Shown piece after piece: positions 36,403 through 45,464 of a stretch of DNA of 64,000 bases (within the stretch, counting starts at the first letter, position 1; each line of letters starts with the position of its first letter). Where the stretch lies: the NCBI GenBank assembly GCA_016709145.1, contig JADJEK010000007.1, forward strand, positions 248,001-312,000. Direction: 5' to 3'. The notes below the pieces were generated by a model that saw only the letters and a program-made list of their open reading frames with translations, made no database searches and had not been told where the DNA came from. Made by a program: the position numbers and the translations under genes. Origin of the DNA: Planctomycetota bacterium. GTDB lineage: Bacteria; Planctomycetota; B15-G4; JADJEK01.

Positions 36403-36434
36403 GCGGGGTGCGTGCCTTCGGGTACGCACCCCGC
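36403..36434. terminator. UUCG-capped bidirectional terminator hairpin
   Basis: A 14-bp stem, GCGGGGTGCGTGCC (36403-36416) with GGTACGCACCCCGC (36421-36434), one G-U pair, and a TTCG tetraloop. It lies 43 nt after the 36360 stop and 135 nt from the end of the convergent 36569 gene. No T-tract. Confidence 0.7.
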
Positions 36435-36568
36435 GCTCGTTCCGGCGGTCGGCAGCTGCGTCGTGGAGTGGAGTGGGATCGCGACGATTCGTGCGCGCTG
36501 GCGCGAGGTTCGGGGATCGAGGGTCGCTTGCCGCGGGCGCGGCCCACCGCTGCCGATTCGCGAACTCG

Positions 36569-37564
36569 TCAGGGGTTCGGCGTGACGGACTCGACGACGT
36601 TCATGGACTCGTCGGTCGTCAGCTTCGAATGGACGTAGAGCTGGGTCCCGAGCAGCACGAAGGTCGCTTGGGTTTGGGCACCCTCGGTCGTCACGCGCAC
36701 GGAAACCGGCGCGCCGGCGGCGATCTCCGCGGGAAGCGGCGTCGGATCGATCTCGGCGGCTTGCCAGAAGCTCAGATCCTGAACTCCATCCGAGTACGTC
36801 TGCTGCAAGACCTGCTTGCCGGCGAGGACCGACAGTTGCGCCGAGATCGGCGCGAAACCGGCAGGGACGTAGGCGAGGTGAAAGGTCTGGAAGGACACGA
36901 GCGAGGGGAACGAGCTCGGATCGACGTTCGCCTTGAGCACTTGGCCCGGCAGTAGGTCCACGTTCGTGAGGTCGGGATCCCACTCGATCGTCAGCACTTC
37001 CATCTCGGCTGCGAGTTCGCCGCTCGGCAGGAACTCGAGGCACTTCATCGTCTGCATGGTCTCTTGGTCGACCCAGACGGTGTAGCGCGGCCGACCCGCT
37101 TGCTTCGCCCAGACGTCGGCGACGTACACGGGGCGACCCGCGACGCTGGTGTCGGACGAGATCAGCGACCACTCGTAGTTCGCGACGAACAGGTCCCAGT
37201 TCCGGATCGCGAAGTCACGCCCACGTACCGTGTAGCGCCCACGGCCCAAGTCGAGCAAACGATCGAGTCGCTTGAACTCGCTCTGCAGCACGGGATCGGT
37301 GAGGGACGCGGCGTCCTTGCCGTTCAGGGTCAACAAGTCGACGGACCACGATCCGTTCGCCGCTTCGACGACGCGTTCGGTCACGGTCATCGGCGTCGTG
37401 CCGTAGAAATCGGACCAGCGTCGCGTCATTCGGACGTCGAGCCCGAGCGACGCGGCGGAGACACTGGCCTTGAATGGCGCGCTGTGTGATGCGGGCACGC
37501 TCGGCCCGCAGCTCGTCAGACCGAGCATCAAGGTCGCCAGCAACACGAACGACGGCCGCATCAT
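36569..37564 (-). CDS. RseB/MucB-like periplasmic sigma-E regulatory protein
   Basis: 331 residues from ATG 37564, with GAGGGGA upstream. Lipoprotein signal LMLGLTSC (Cys about 18). The central part follows the RseB/LolA-like fold: WDLFVANYEW, GRPVYVADVWAKQAGRPRYTVWVDQETM and EVLTIEWDP, which match the MucB pattern of a repeated beta half-barrel. The C-terminal half, about 120 residues, may be the second RseB domain. RseB binds the anti-sigma factor and senses envelope stress. The gene order sigma/anti-sigma/RseB-like with ATGA overlaps supports this role. Inference rests on context plus fold. Confidence 0.75.
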   Translation of the reverse strand: MMRPSFVLLATLMLGLTSCGPSVPASHSAPFKASVSAASLGLDVRMTRRWSDFYGTTPMTVTERVVEAANGSWSVDLLTLNGKDAASLTDPVLQSEFKRLDRLLDLGRGRYTVRGRDFAIRNWDLFVANYEWSLISSDTSVAGRPVYVADVWAKQAGRPRYTVWVDQETMQTMKCLEFLPSGELAAEMEVLTIEWDPDLTNVDLLPGQVLKANVDPSSFPSLVSFQTFHLAYVPAGFAPISAQLSVLAGKQVLQQTYSDGVQDLSFWQAAEIDPTPLPAEIAAGAPVSVRVTTEGAQTQATFVLLGTQLYVHSKLTTDESMNVVESVTPNP

Positions 37565-38160
37565 CGGCGGTCCCCTCGGTCGTCGACCACACCGACCGAC
37601 GCCGGGAAGCGTGGCATTGCCGACGCTTCGGAGCCGGGCAGGATTCGCTGCGGGGCGCGTTCGAACTCGAGGCGGAACGGCCCCTTGCGCGGCGGCGGCG
37701 AGCGCCCCGCGTCGAAGGCCAGCCCACACGACACGAGGACGATGGCCGCCGCGGCCATGCGCAACCACGTGCGTGGCGTGATCGCTCGCAGTCGTTCGGG
37801 CGTGAGAGCGGGGATCTTGCGCAGCACGCGGTCGCGCAACGCGGCCGGGGCCTGCTCGCGAGGAATGGCGCGCAACAGGCGGCCGAGTTCCTGCGTGGGC
37901 TCGGCGTCGAGTCGCTCGAACAGCACGTCCACCGTCGGCAACGTGCTCTTGGCGCGCGGTAGTCCCGACACGAGTCGACGAACGATGCGAGCGGTATCGA
38001 CTTCCTGGCGCAATGCCGCCGAACCTTCGAGCTCCGTTTCGAATGCGCGCTGCGCCGCCGGCTCCATGCCACCGTCGACGTACAGGACCACGCGCGGGTC
38101 GGAAGCGTCGGGTGCGTCGTCCTCGTCCGGATCGTCCAGGCCTTCGTCGAATGCGCTCAT
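37561..38160 (-). CDS. membrane anti-sigma factor (RseA-like)
   Basis: 199 residues from ATG 38160, which overlaps the sigma-factor stop (ATGA) and has GGAAGGGGAG upstream. Acidic N-terminus, then a helical region (YVDGGMEPAAQRAFETELEGSAALRQEV, in parts) that fits the anti-sigma domain; no HxxxCxxC zinc motif. A single membrane helix (about 140-157, WLRMAAAAIVLVSCGLAF) and a short periplasmic tail follow. The topology fits RseA: it would hold the sigma factor at the membrane and be released by proteolysis. Assigned by topology and neighbours. Confidence 0.8.
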   Translation of the reverse strand: MSAFDEGLDDPDEDDAPDASDPRVVLYVDGGMEPAAQRAFETELEGSAALRQEVDTARIVRRLVSGLPRAKSTLPTVDVLFERLDAEPTQELGRLLRAIPREQAPAALRDRVLRKIPALTPERLRAITPRTWLRMAAAAIVLVSCGLAFDAGRSPPPRKGPFRLEFERAPQRILPGSEASAMPRFPASVGVVDDRGDRR

Positions 38161-38762
38161 GCCTCTCCCCTTCCGGCGAGTTCCTCGACGATCGGCCGCA
38201 ACAGCTGCTCCAGATTCCGGTGTGCGCGGTTCAGGCGCGATTTCACGGTCCCGATCGAGCACGACAAGATCTCGGCGATGTCGCCGTACGCGAGCCCCTC
38301 GACGTAACGCAGGACGACGATCGCGCGCAGCTTCGGGCTCAGTCGACCGATGGAGGCTTGAACCCTGCGCTCGACGAACTCGTTCTGAGCGTACGCGTCC
38401 GACTTGTTCGGCTCCCGATCCGGGAGCGTCGCGAGCGTCAGTCCTTCGCCGTCGTGTTCACCGACGACGGGAGGAGCTGCGTTGATGCGGCGCTTGCGAT
38501 CGATGCTCAGGTTCACGGTGATCCGGTACAGCCAGGTGAAGAAGCGCGAGTTGAACTGGAATTCGCCAATCTTGCGGAAGACGGTCAGGAACACTTCCTG
38601 AGCCACGTCCGCAGCGTCCGTCCCGTTGCCCACCACTCGCAGAGCCGTGTTGAAGATGCGCTCTTGGTAGCGCTCGTACAGCTCGCGAAAGGCGGCCTCG
38701 TAGACCTCCGGATCGGCCGACTGACAGCGCCGAACCAGTTCGAAGTCGCTGTCGTCATTCAT
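38157..38762 (-). CDS. ECF (RpoE-like) sigma factor
   Basis: 201 residues. Region 2: ELYERYQERIFNTALRVVGN, DAADVAQEVFLTVFRKIGEF and FFTWLYRITVNLSIDRKRR. Region 4: LSPKLRAIVVLRYVEGLAYGDIAEILSCSIGTVKSRLNRAHRNL. It lacks regions 1 and 3, as ECF factors do. Followed by anti-sigma and RseB-like genes with 4-nt overlaps, as in rpoE-rseA-rseB. A candidate ECF-type promoter directly upstream suggests autoregulation. No strong ribosome site precedes the ATG. Confidence 0.94.
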   Translation of the reverse strand: MNDDSDFELVRRCQSADPEVYEAAFRELYERYQERIFNTALRVVGNGTDAADVAQEVFLTVFRKIGEFQFNSRFFTWLYRITVNLSIDRKRRINAAPPVVGEHDGEGLTLATLPDREPNKSDAYAQNEFVERRVQASIGRLSPKLRAIVVLRYVEGLAYGDIAEILSCSIGTVKSRLNRAHRNLEQLLRPIVEELAGRGEA

Positions 38763-38782
38763 CGCGTTACTTCAATCGCCGT

Positions 38783-38811
38783 TTTGACGTACGGCGCTCA
38801 CGCGCGGTTCC
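38783..38811 (-). promoter_or_regulatory. candidate ECF-sigma promoter, autoregulatory
   Basis: On the minus strand GGAACC (38811-38806), a 17-nt spacer, then GTCAAA (38788-38783), about 21 nt before the ATG of the ECF sigma gene. The GGAAC -35 and GTC-type -10 fit the ECF family in general and RpoE-type sites in particular. Confidence 0.55.
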
Positions 38812-38864
38812 GTCGAGCTGTAGTTTCCAACAACCAGATGATCGAGGCCTCACCGACCGGATTC

Positions 38865-38880
38865 GAGACTCTCGAGTCTC
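38865..38880. terminator. small hairpin downstream of the 39014 gene
   Basis: GAGACT (38865-38870), CTCG loop, AGTCTC (38875-38880). Only 6 bp, with CCGG on each side that could add pairs. It may end transcription from the calcium-loop gene; a weak call. The 251-bp gap 38763-39013 shows nothing else besides the ECF promoter. Confidence 0.3.
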
Positions 38881-39013
38881 ACCGGCTTCCAACCGCTCGA
38901 GCTGGACGCAGAAACGACGTTCGAGCAGTCGCGGCCGAACGGGCTACGAACGACTCGCGGGATCCACCGTGTTCGAGGATTCCGAGTGACCCGATCGGGC
39001 GACTCGCGCGCGA

Positions 39014-39973
39014 TCAGTCGAGCAGGAGATTGACGTCGAGGATGACCTTCGGCCGGCCTGCCGGGCCCGTCATCGAACACACGCTGCCCGGGCACGACCA
39101 ACTGCCGCCCTGACAGCCAACGCTGATCACGACCGAGGTCAACACGCCGTCGATCGCGGACGGCTCCTGAACGTCCTGAGATCCGCAGACCTGGGCCACC
39201 GTGGCACCGGCCGGTACCGCGTCGGTTTGCGGTTCGGCCTGCTGCTGGTCCCCGGTCACGCCGAGGATGCCACTGGCCGCGGGCAGCTCCTGCCACCGGT
39301 ACGCGATGCCGTTGGCGGCGGTATACGTCGCCGATTCGCCGATCGTGATGCCGGCGACCTTGGCCACCGCGGCGATCGCGAGCGAGTCCGAGGCTTCGAT
39401 CAGGCTCAGCGGTGCGGTCGCTTGGAACACGAACAGCGCGTGCTGCCCGTGCACCGTCACGCCGACCGAGTGGATGCTCTTCATCCAGACCGGAGTGACG
39501 TCGAGCAGGATCGGCTTCCCGTTCACCAACGTCGACGCGAAGATCTTGAAGTCCTCGATCAAGCTGACGTCGCTCGCCATCAGCAGGAACGAAAGCACGA
39601 GCGACGAGCCGTCCTGGTAGCTGGCGATCGCCAGCGTCGGCTCGACCGCGTACGTGGTTCCCGGGGAAACGATCGAGCGGCCCGACGACAGGCAGAACTC
39701 GAAGCCGTCCGGTTGTCCGTCCCCGTCCGTATCCGCGTTGAACGGATTGGCCTGCAGCGCGGGATCGGTCGACGCCGTCGCGAAATAGGTCTCTTGTGCG
39801 TCGGTCAGTCCGTCGTGATCGGAATCGAGGATCCACGAGGGCAGCGCCCCGGCGACGGCGACGGTCGATTCGAATCCTCCGCGCAATCCCCACGCGGTTG
39901 CGCAGAGCAATGCCACGGAAGCGGCACGAACCCAGGGCGCGGACCGGTTCGGACTGATTGCCGACACTGACAT
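39014..39973 (-). CDS. secreted protein with thrombospondin type-3 calcium loops
   Basis: 319 residues from ATG 39973 (AAGGAG upstream). The signal peptide is followed by two Asp-rich calcium loops, DSDHDGLTDAQE and NADTDGDGQPDGFE (about 55-95), as in thrombospondin type-3/EF-like repeats. The remaining 220 residues are beta-rich with cysteines in VCGSQDV and a GCQGGSWSCPGSVC cluster that could form disulfides. Function unknown; probably a cell-surface or matrix protein. Confidence 0.78.
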   Translation of the reverse strand: MSVSAISPNRSAPWVRAASVALLCATAWGLRGGFESTVAVAGALPSWILDSDHDGLTDAQETYFATASTDPALQANPFNADTDGDGQPDGFEFCLSSGRSIVSPGTTYAVEPTLAIASYQDGSSLVLSFLLMASDVSLIEDFKIFASTLVNGKPILLDVTPVWMKSIHSVGVTVHGQHALFVFQATAPLSLIEASDSLAIAAVAKVAGITIGESATYTAANGIAYRWQELPAASGILGVTGDQQQAEPQTDAVPAGATVAQVCGSQDVQEPSAIDGVLTSVVISVGCQGGSWSCPGSVCSMTGPAGRPKVILDVNLLLD

Positions 39974-40099
39974 CGAGGCTCCTTCACACGAGGTGGTTGC
40001 GACGGGCGCTCGACCTCGGATCCGAAGGTACATCGGCGTGCGTTTGCGGCAGACCAACGCACGAACGGGTTGAACCGTCGGTTTCGGGGAACTGTCCGG

Positions 40100-40129
40100 A
40101 TTGTATACCCGCGTCGTTTGGAGCGGCAA
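40100..40129 (-). promoter_or_regulatory. sigma-70-like promoter for the calcium-loop protein
   Basis: On the minus strand TTGCCG (40129-40124), an 18-nt spacer and TACAAT (40105-40100; five of six consensus bases), in the 177-bp gap after the clpB stop. It would give a leader of about 120 nt. Confidence 0.55.
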
Positions 40130-40150
40130 CGCCCCGTTTCGACTCCATTT

Positions 40151-42772
40151 TCACGCGTTGTTTCGGCCTTGAAACTCAGGGCGAGTCTCTTTCGGTCGAA
40201 TCACGAATCCGTCCTTCACCACGTCCACCACGACCGCCTGGCCCTCGTGGATGCGGCCGGCGAGGAGTTCCATCGCCAGCACGTTCTGGACGCGATCTTG
40301 CAGCACCCGCTTCAACGGCCGAGCGCCGTAGATCGGGTCGAACCCCGCCTCGGCGAGGCGGTCCGCAGCGGCCGGCTCGAGGGTCAGCGTGATCCCTCGC
40401 GCCCGCGCCAACGTCGCGACGCGCTCGAACTGGATCTCGACGATCCGACGCACGTCGGCCTTCTCGAGCCGATTGAAGTGGATGACTTCGTCGATTCGGT
40501 TCAGGAACTCGGGGCGGAAGGCCCGGCGCAACACCTCGGTCACGGCCGTGCGCTTGCGCTCCTCGCTCCAGTCGCCCGCGTTCGCGAGTACGTCCGAGCC
40601 GAGATTCGACGTCATGATCACGAGCGTGTTGCGGAAGTCGACCGTCCGCCCGCGGGCGTCGGTGAGCCTGCCGTCGTCGAGCAGTTGCAAGAAGACGTTG
40701 AACACGTCCGGATGCGCCTTCTCGATTTCGTCGAACAGCACCACGGCGTACGGCCGCCGCCGCACGGCTTCGGTCAGCTCTCCGCCCTCGTCGTAGCCGA
40801 CGTAGCCCGGCGGTGCGCCGATCAACCGCGCGACCGAGTGCTTCTCCATGTACTCCGACATGTCGATGCGCACGAGAGCGCGCTCGTCGGAGAACAAGAA
40901 CTCGGCCAACGCGCGTGCGAGTTCGGTCTTGCCGACGCCGGTCGGACCGAGGAACACGAACGAGCCGAGCGGCCGGTTCGGGTCTTGCAGACCGGAACCC
41001 GATCGACGTACCGCGTTCGCGACCGCCGTGACCGCCGCGTCCTGGCCGATGACGCGCCGCGCCAAGTGTTCTTCGCAGTGGATCAGCTTGTCGCGCTCGC
41101 TCTGCAAGAGCTTCGAGACCGGGATCCCGGTCCATTTGGCCACGACGCCGGCCACGTCTTCGTCGCCGACTTCCTCCTTCAGCAGCGCGCCGTCCTTTTG
41201 CAGGTCGGCGAGCTTCGACTGCGCTGCCAACAGCTGTTGCTCGAGCGCGGGCAGCGTGCCGTAGCGGATCTCCGCGACCTTCTCGAGCTGGCCCGTGCGC
41301 TCGAGTCGCTGCGCATCGATCTTCTGCGCCTCGATCTTCGCCTTCACGGCGCGGATCTCACCGATCGCGTCCTTCTCGGACTGCCAACGCGCCTTCATGC
41401 CGGCGCCGCGTTCGCGCAGGTCCGCGAGTTCCTTCTCGATGCGAGCCAAGCGCTCGAGGGCGCCCTTGTCGCTCTCCTTCTTCAGAGCCTGGCGCTCGAC
41501 CTCGAGCTGACGCGAACGCCGCTCGACCTCGTCGAGGTGTGCAGGCATGGAGTCCATCTCGATGCGAAGTTTCGACGCGGCTTCGTCGACCAGATCGATC
41601 GCCTTGTCGGGCAAGAAGCGATCGCTGATGTAGCGATGCGAGAGCTGAGCGGCGGCGACGAGAGCATCGTCCTTGATGCGCACACCGTGATGCAGTTCGT
41701 AGCGCTCCTTCAGCCCGCGCAAGATCGCGATCGTGTCCTCGACCGACGGTTCGCCGACGAAGACCGGCTGGAAGCGGCGTTCGAGCGCGGCGTCCTTCTC
41801 GACGTGCTTGCGGTATTCGTCGAGCGTGGTCGCGCCGATGCAGCGCAACTCACCGCGCGCGAGTGCGGGCTTCAGCAAGTTCGCGGCGTCGGCGGAGCCC
41901 TCGGCGGAGCCTGCTCCGACCAGCGTGTGCAGTTCGTCGATGAACAGCACCAGCTTGCCTTCGGCGGCCTGGACTTCCTTCAGCACCGCCTTCATGCGCT
42001 CCTCGAACTCACCGCGGAACTTCGTGCCCGCGACCAGGGCGCCGAGATCGAGCGACAACACGCGCTTGTCCTTCAAGCCCTCGGGGACGTCGCCTTCGAC
42101 GATGCGGCGAGCGAGCCCCTCCGCGATCGCGGTCTTGCCCACGCCCGGTTCGCCGATCAGCACGGGGTTGTTCTTCGTGCGCCGCGACAGCACCTGCATC
42201 ACGCGCCGAATCTCCTCGTCGCGGCCGATCACGGGATCGAGCTTGCCGCGTCGCGCAGCCTCGGTCAGGTCGCGCGTGTACTTCTCCAGCGCGCGGTACT
42301 TGCCTTCGGGGTTCTGGTCTTCGACGCGCTGCGTCCCGCGCACGTCGACGAGTCCCTTCAACAGTGCATCGCGCTTCACGCCGGCGCGTTTCAAGACCTC
42401 CGCTGCGGCCGTATCACCGGCGGCTTCGAGCGCGAGCAACAGATGCTCGGTGGAGACGTATTCGTCCTTGAGCGCGACCGCTTCGTCCCACGACTTGTCG
42501 AGCACGCGCTGCAGGCCGCGCGACATCGACAACTGCAAGCCCGCGCCGGAGACCTTCGGCATGCGTTCGAGGCGCTGCGCGACCTCCTGCTGCAGACGAC
42601 TCGGTTCGACGCCGAGGCGCTTCAACAACGGAGCGACCACGCCGTCCTCTTGTTCGAGGAGGACCGAGAGCAGATGCAAGGCATCGAGCTCGGGATTCGC
42701 GCGGCGCTCCGCCAGGGATTGGGCGGACTGCAGCGCTTCCTGCGACTTCACCGTGAATCGATCGAGTCTCAT
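40151..42772 (-). CDS. clpB: ATP-dependent disaggregase ClpB
   Basis: Hexameric Hsp100 chaperone that dissolves protein aggregates with DnaK. 873 residues. It starts MRLDRFTVKSQEALQSAQSLA with the N-domain to about 150. NBD1 has Walker A GEPGVGKTA. The long coiled-coil middle domain (about 410-530) distinguishes ClpB from ClpA. NBD2 has GPTGVGKTELARALAEF and LDDGRLTDARGRTVDF. There is no ClpP-binding IGL loop in the visible region. ATG 42772 has GGAGGG upstream; the 18-residue upstream extension is rejected. No HrcA/CIRCE element was seen in the 170-bp gap upstream. Confidence 0.97.
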   Translation of the reverse strand: MRLDRFTVKSQEALQSAQSLAERRANPELDALHLLSVLLEQEDGVVAPLLKRLGVEPSRLQQEVAQRLERMPKVSGAGLQLSMSRGLQRVLDKSWDEAVALKDEYVSTEHLLLALEAAGDTAAAEVLKRAGVKRDALLKGLVDVRGTQRVEDQNPEGKYRALEKYTRDLTEAARRGKLDPVIGRDEEIRRVMQVLSRRTKNNPVLIGEPGVGKTAIAEGLARRIVEGDVPEGLKDKRVLSLDLGALVAGTKFRGEFEERMKAVLKEVQAAEGKLVLFIDELHTLVGAGSAEGSADAANLLKPALARGELRCIGATTLDEYRKHVEKDAALERRFQPVFVGEPSVEDTIAILRGLKERYELHHGVRIKDDALVAAAQLSHRYISDRFLPDKAIDLVDEAASKLRIEMDSMPAHLDEVERRSRQLEVERQALKKESDKGALERLARIEKELADLRERGAGMKARWQSEKDAIGEIRAVKAKIEAQKIDAQRLERTGQLEKVAEIRYGTLPALEQQLLAAQSKLADLQKDGALLKEEVGDEDVAGVVAKWTGIPVSKLLQSERDKLIHCEEHLARRVIGQDAAVTAVANAVRRSGSGLQDPNRPLGSFVFLGPTGVGKTELARALAEFLFSDERALVRIDMSEYMEKHSVARLIGAPPGYVGYDEGGELTEAVRRRPYAVVLFDEIEKAHPDVFNVFLQLLDDGRLTDARGRTVDFRNTLVIMTSNLGSDVLANAGDWSEERKRTAVTEVLRRAFRPEFLNRIDEVIHFNRLEKADVRRIVEIQFERVATLARARGITLTLEPAAADRLAEAGFDPIYGARPLKRVLQDRVQNVLAMELLAGRIHEGQAVVVDVVKDGFVIRPKETRPEFQGRNNA

Positions 42773-42942
42773 TGCGAACCCTCCAGCCACCGTCGAGACG
42801 CGAACCGGCGGAGGGGAAGCACGCACGATGCCATTCGCAAGGCGCCCGAACTTCGGTTCCTGGGCCCTTCTGCGGCCTGGTCCGTGTCAGTCTGGCGAGT
42901 CGAGCCGCGAGCGAGCGCCATTTTGGCGCCAGTCCACCCCTG

Positions 42943-44226
42943 TCAGGGCGTCAGGCCATACCAGTCCAACTCGATCGTGTGTTCGGCGACGCGCTTCCCC
43001 GTCAGCAGCGTGCGCGCACGTTCCGTCGGGAGCTTGCCGTCGCGGAGGTGGAGGAACGTCCCCGCCTCGACGTCGAGAGGTCCCCAGCGCATCGTTGGCG
43101 GCGGTGCCGGGCGATGAAGCCATCCCCCCGCCTCCACGGTGGTGCCAGCGAGTGCGATCCCGAAGATCTCGAACGGCGACCAGTCCGCCTGCGTCGCGTC
43201 GGCGGTGCTGCTTTGGCCGATCGCGAGTCGAGAGAACTCCATGCGATCGAGCGCGAACGTGCCACTGAGGCGTCCGTCCCACCGACCCAGCATGCCTTCG
43301 ACGTCCACGTCGTCGCGGTAGCCGGTCCGTTCGGCGAGCGCCGCGACCCACTGCTCTACGTCGCAAGCGAACGCGAACTTCAGCCCACCCTCGTCGTCGA
43401 GCGGCCACTCCCCCGCGACGTCGCGCAGCGCCGCGACGATCGGCGCGAGATCGCCGTGTTGGCCGACCACGATGCGCGCATGCCCGCGATCGGCGCTGTA
43501 GCTGATCTGCGCGACGCGGATGCCCTCGAGCCAACCGAACGCCATGTCGGTGGGCGACCTCATCGAGCGCCGGCCGCGCGCGCGACGGGAGACTTCCACC
43601 GCCGCCATTTCTCCGAGCGGACCGAGCGCATCGCTCATGCGCGACTTCAACGTTCGCGCGAGGCGAGCTCCGTTGAACGCGATCGCGATCTCGGGGCCTT
43701 GCTCCAGATCCGCCGTCGCCGCCGCGTCGAGATCGAGCAGGTCGTGCTTCATGTCGACCGTGGGCGAGAACACGATCCGCCCGTCGGCCTCGAAGCGGCG
43801 CAGCGGTCGTGGCGCGATCGCTCCGGCCGCGAGCAGCATGCCCACCGACGGGAACCCGTCCGCCGCACTCCCCCCACCGATCACGATCGAGCCGTCGTCG
43901 TCGATACGCGTGATGTAGCCGCGCTCGAGCAACACTCCTTCGAGTTCGGCCGCGCCCGGCCCCGACAGCACCGCGGCCCGCCCGCCACCGGCGGCATTGC
44001 GATCGAGTTCGAACACGTGCAGCACCGCGGCGTCCCCGAGATCGAGCTCGAGCATGCGCGCGTAGCTGAAGCGCTCCAGGTCCAGTCGAATCGACGCCAC
44101 GATCCCCACTGGCAGACCGGCGATCGGTCCGTGGTAGAGCGACGTCGAAACCGGGTCCGACTGGCGCTCGCATCCGGCCGTCGCCATCAACAGACCAGCG
44201 ACCACACACGCGAATCGAGCGGTCAT
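42943..44226 (-). CDS. lipoprotein, unknown function
   Basis: 427 residues. Lipobox LMATAGC (Cys19). The body is rich in Ala, Gly, Arg and Asp with alternating strands and no catalytic motif. ATG 44226 overlaps the upstream stop (ATGA), so it forms a pair with the 44223-45443 gene. Both are long exported proteins that share general composition and a hydrophobic C-terminus pattern, but I could not establish homology. I do not recognise the family. Confidence 0.72.
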   Translation of the reverse strand: MTARFACVVAGLLMATAGCERQSDPVSTSLYHGPIAGLPVGIVASIRLDLERFSYARMLELDLGDAAVLHVFELDRNAAGGGRAAVLSGPGAAELEGVLLERGYITRIDDDGSIVIGGGSAADGFPSVGMLLAAGAIAPRPLRRFEADGRIVFSPTVDMKHDLLDLDAAATADLEQGPEIAIAFNGARLARTLKSRMSDALGPLGEMAAVEVSRRARGRRSMRSPTDMAFGWLEGIRVAQISYSADRGHARIVVGQHGDLAPIVAALRDVAGEWPLDDEGGLKFAFACDVEQWVAALAERTGYRDDVDVEGMLGRWDGRLSGTFALDRMEFSRLAIGQSSTADATQADWSPFEIFGIALAGTTVEAGGWLHRPAPPPTMRWGPLDVEAGTFLHLRDGKLPTERARTLLTGKRVAEHTIELDWYGLTP

Positions 44227-45443
44227 GGGATCCTCAGACTGGGAATGACGGCGGCCAACGCAGCGCCGTCGACGTCGATCTCCAACTGCAGCGCACCCGC
44301 GCGCGGTCGGCCGTGGACTTCGACCCAGCCGTCCGCGGCACGATCGGGGACACGCAACCGCGGATCGGCGCGGTCATACAGGCTCTGCAACCACGGCGCG
44401 GGCCGCATGCGCACGTACAGCGCATCGGAGCCGATCTCGTCCCCGCCCGCGAGCGGGCTCATGCATCGAGTCGCCGTCACGCGCCACGCCGCGGGCCACG
44501 CCGGATCGCCGAGCGGATGTTCGCCGTAGGGCAATAGAAGACCGACTCCATGCGACTCCACGCCGAACGCGAACACCCCGCCGAGGCGCGCGAAGCGCTC
44601 GACGTCCGCGTGCGCATCCGACAGCGTCTCGGGGAGCGAACCGCACAACAGTGCGTGCGCGTCGACGTCGGACGGACCGACGAAACCCTGTAGATCAGCG
44701 CCGTCGAACGCGATGCGTCGCGCGGGGATCGGCAACGGCTGCCACGTGCGCAGCGCGTGGTCCGCGGCGGACCCGGCTTCGGGAACGAGGTTCGCGCGCG
44801 CGCTCAAACGTCCGAGTCGCACGCTCAGCGAGCATTCGACGGACGACCAGGCGTCGAGCGTGCAGAGACTGCGGTCGAGCAGGTCGACGGCGTGCTCGAC
44901 GGCCGGGGACGACTGCATCAACATCGCGCGCAACGCGGCCCACGACCTCACCATCGCGGCGAACGACCCGATCTCGTCGCCCCAGACCTCGCGCAATGCG
45001 GCGACGTCGACGAACACGCGCAGCGTCGCGTCGTCGTCGGCGGCCGCGGACAACCAACCTCGAGCCGATGCCGCGTCCTCCACGAACGCATGCAGAGCGG
45101 GATCCCCGCCGAACGCGCGCGGATGCTGCAGCGCGTGGTCGCGCAAAGCGTCCGGAGCGATGCCGACGAGATCGGCCGCTCCATCCACTCCAGCGACGAG
45201 AGCGATGACGCAGGGCCGATCCCCGACATCGGCTCCGACCAAAGCGCGCAGCGCGGCGAAGCGATCGCTCACGCGGAACACTCCGCCGAAGCCTTGGGCC
45301 GCATAGACCTCGTCGATCATCGACTCGAACGCCGAGTACGAGTGCAACTGCGCGTGCGCGACGACGCGCGGCGTGTCCGTCGGCGCGGAGAACGCGAGCC
45401 AGCAAGTTGCGACGAGCCCAGCGACCACCATGGCCCGGAGCAT
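44223..45443 (-). CDS. exported protein, unknown function
   Basis: 406 residues from ATG 45443; ATG 45431 is an alternative. A short signal/anchor (1-20) is followed by an Ala/Asp/Arg-rich domain with helical segments (e.g. DRFAALRALVGADVG) and no recognisable motif. The start lies only 21 bp from the divergent queG start, so promoters must overlap the opposite coding region or give leaderless messages. Paired with the lipoprotein gene downstream through an ATGA overlap. Confidence 0.7.
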   Translation of the reverse strand: MLRAMVVAGLVATCWLAFSAPTDTPRVVAHAQLHSYSAFESMIDEVYAAQGFGGVFRVSDRFAALRALVGADVGDRPCVIALVAGVDGAADLVGIAPDALRDHALQHPRAFGGDPALHAFVEDAASARGWLSAAADDDATLRVFVDVAALREVWGDEIGSFAAMVRSWAALRAMLMQSSPAVEHAVDLLDRSLCTLDAWSSVECSLSVRLGRLSARANLVPEAGSAADHALRTWQPLPIPARRIAFDGADLQGFVGPSDVDAHALLCGSLPETLSDAHADVERFARLGGVFAFGVESHGVGLLLPYGEHPLGDPAWPAAWRVTATRCMSPLAGGDEIGSDALYVRMRPAPWLQSLYDRADPRLRVPDRAADGWVEVHGRPRAGALQLEIDVDGAALAAVIPSLRIP

Positions 45444-45464
45444 ACCCGCCTATCATGCGCGCCC

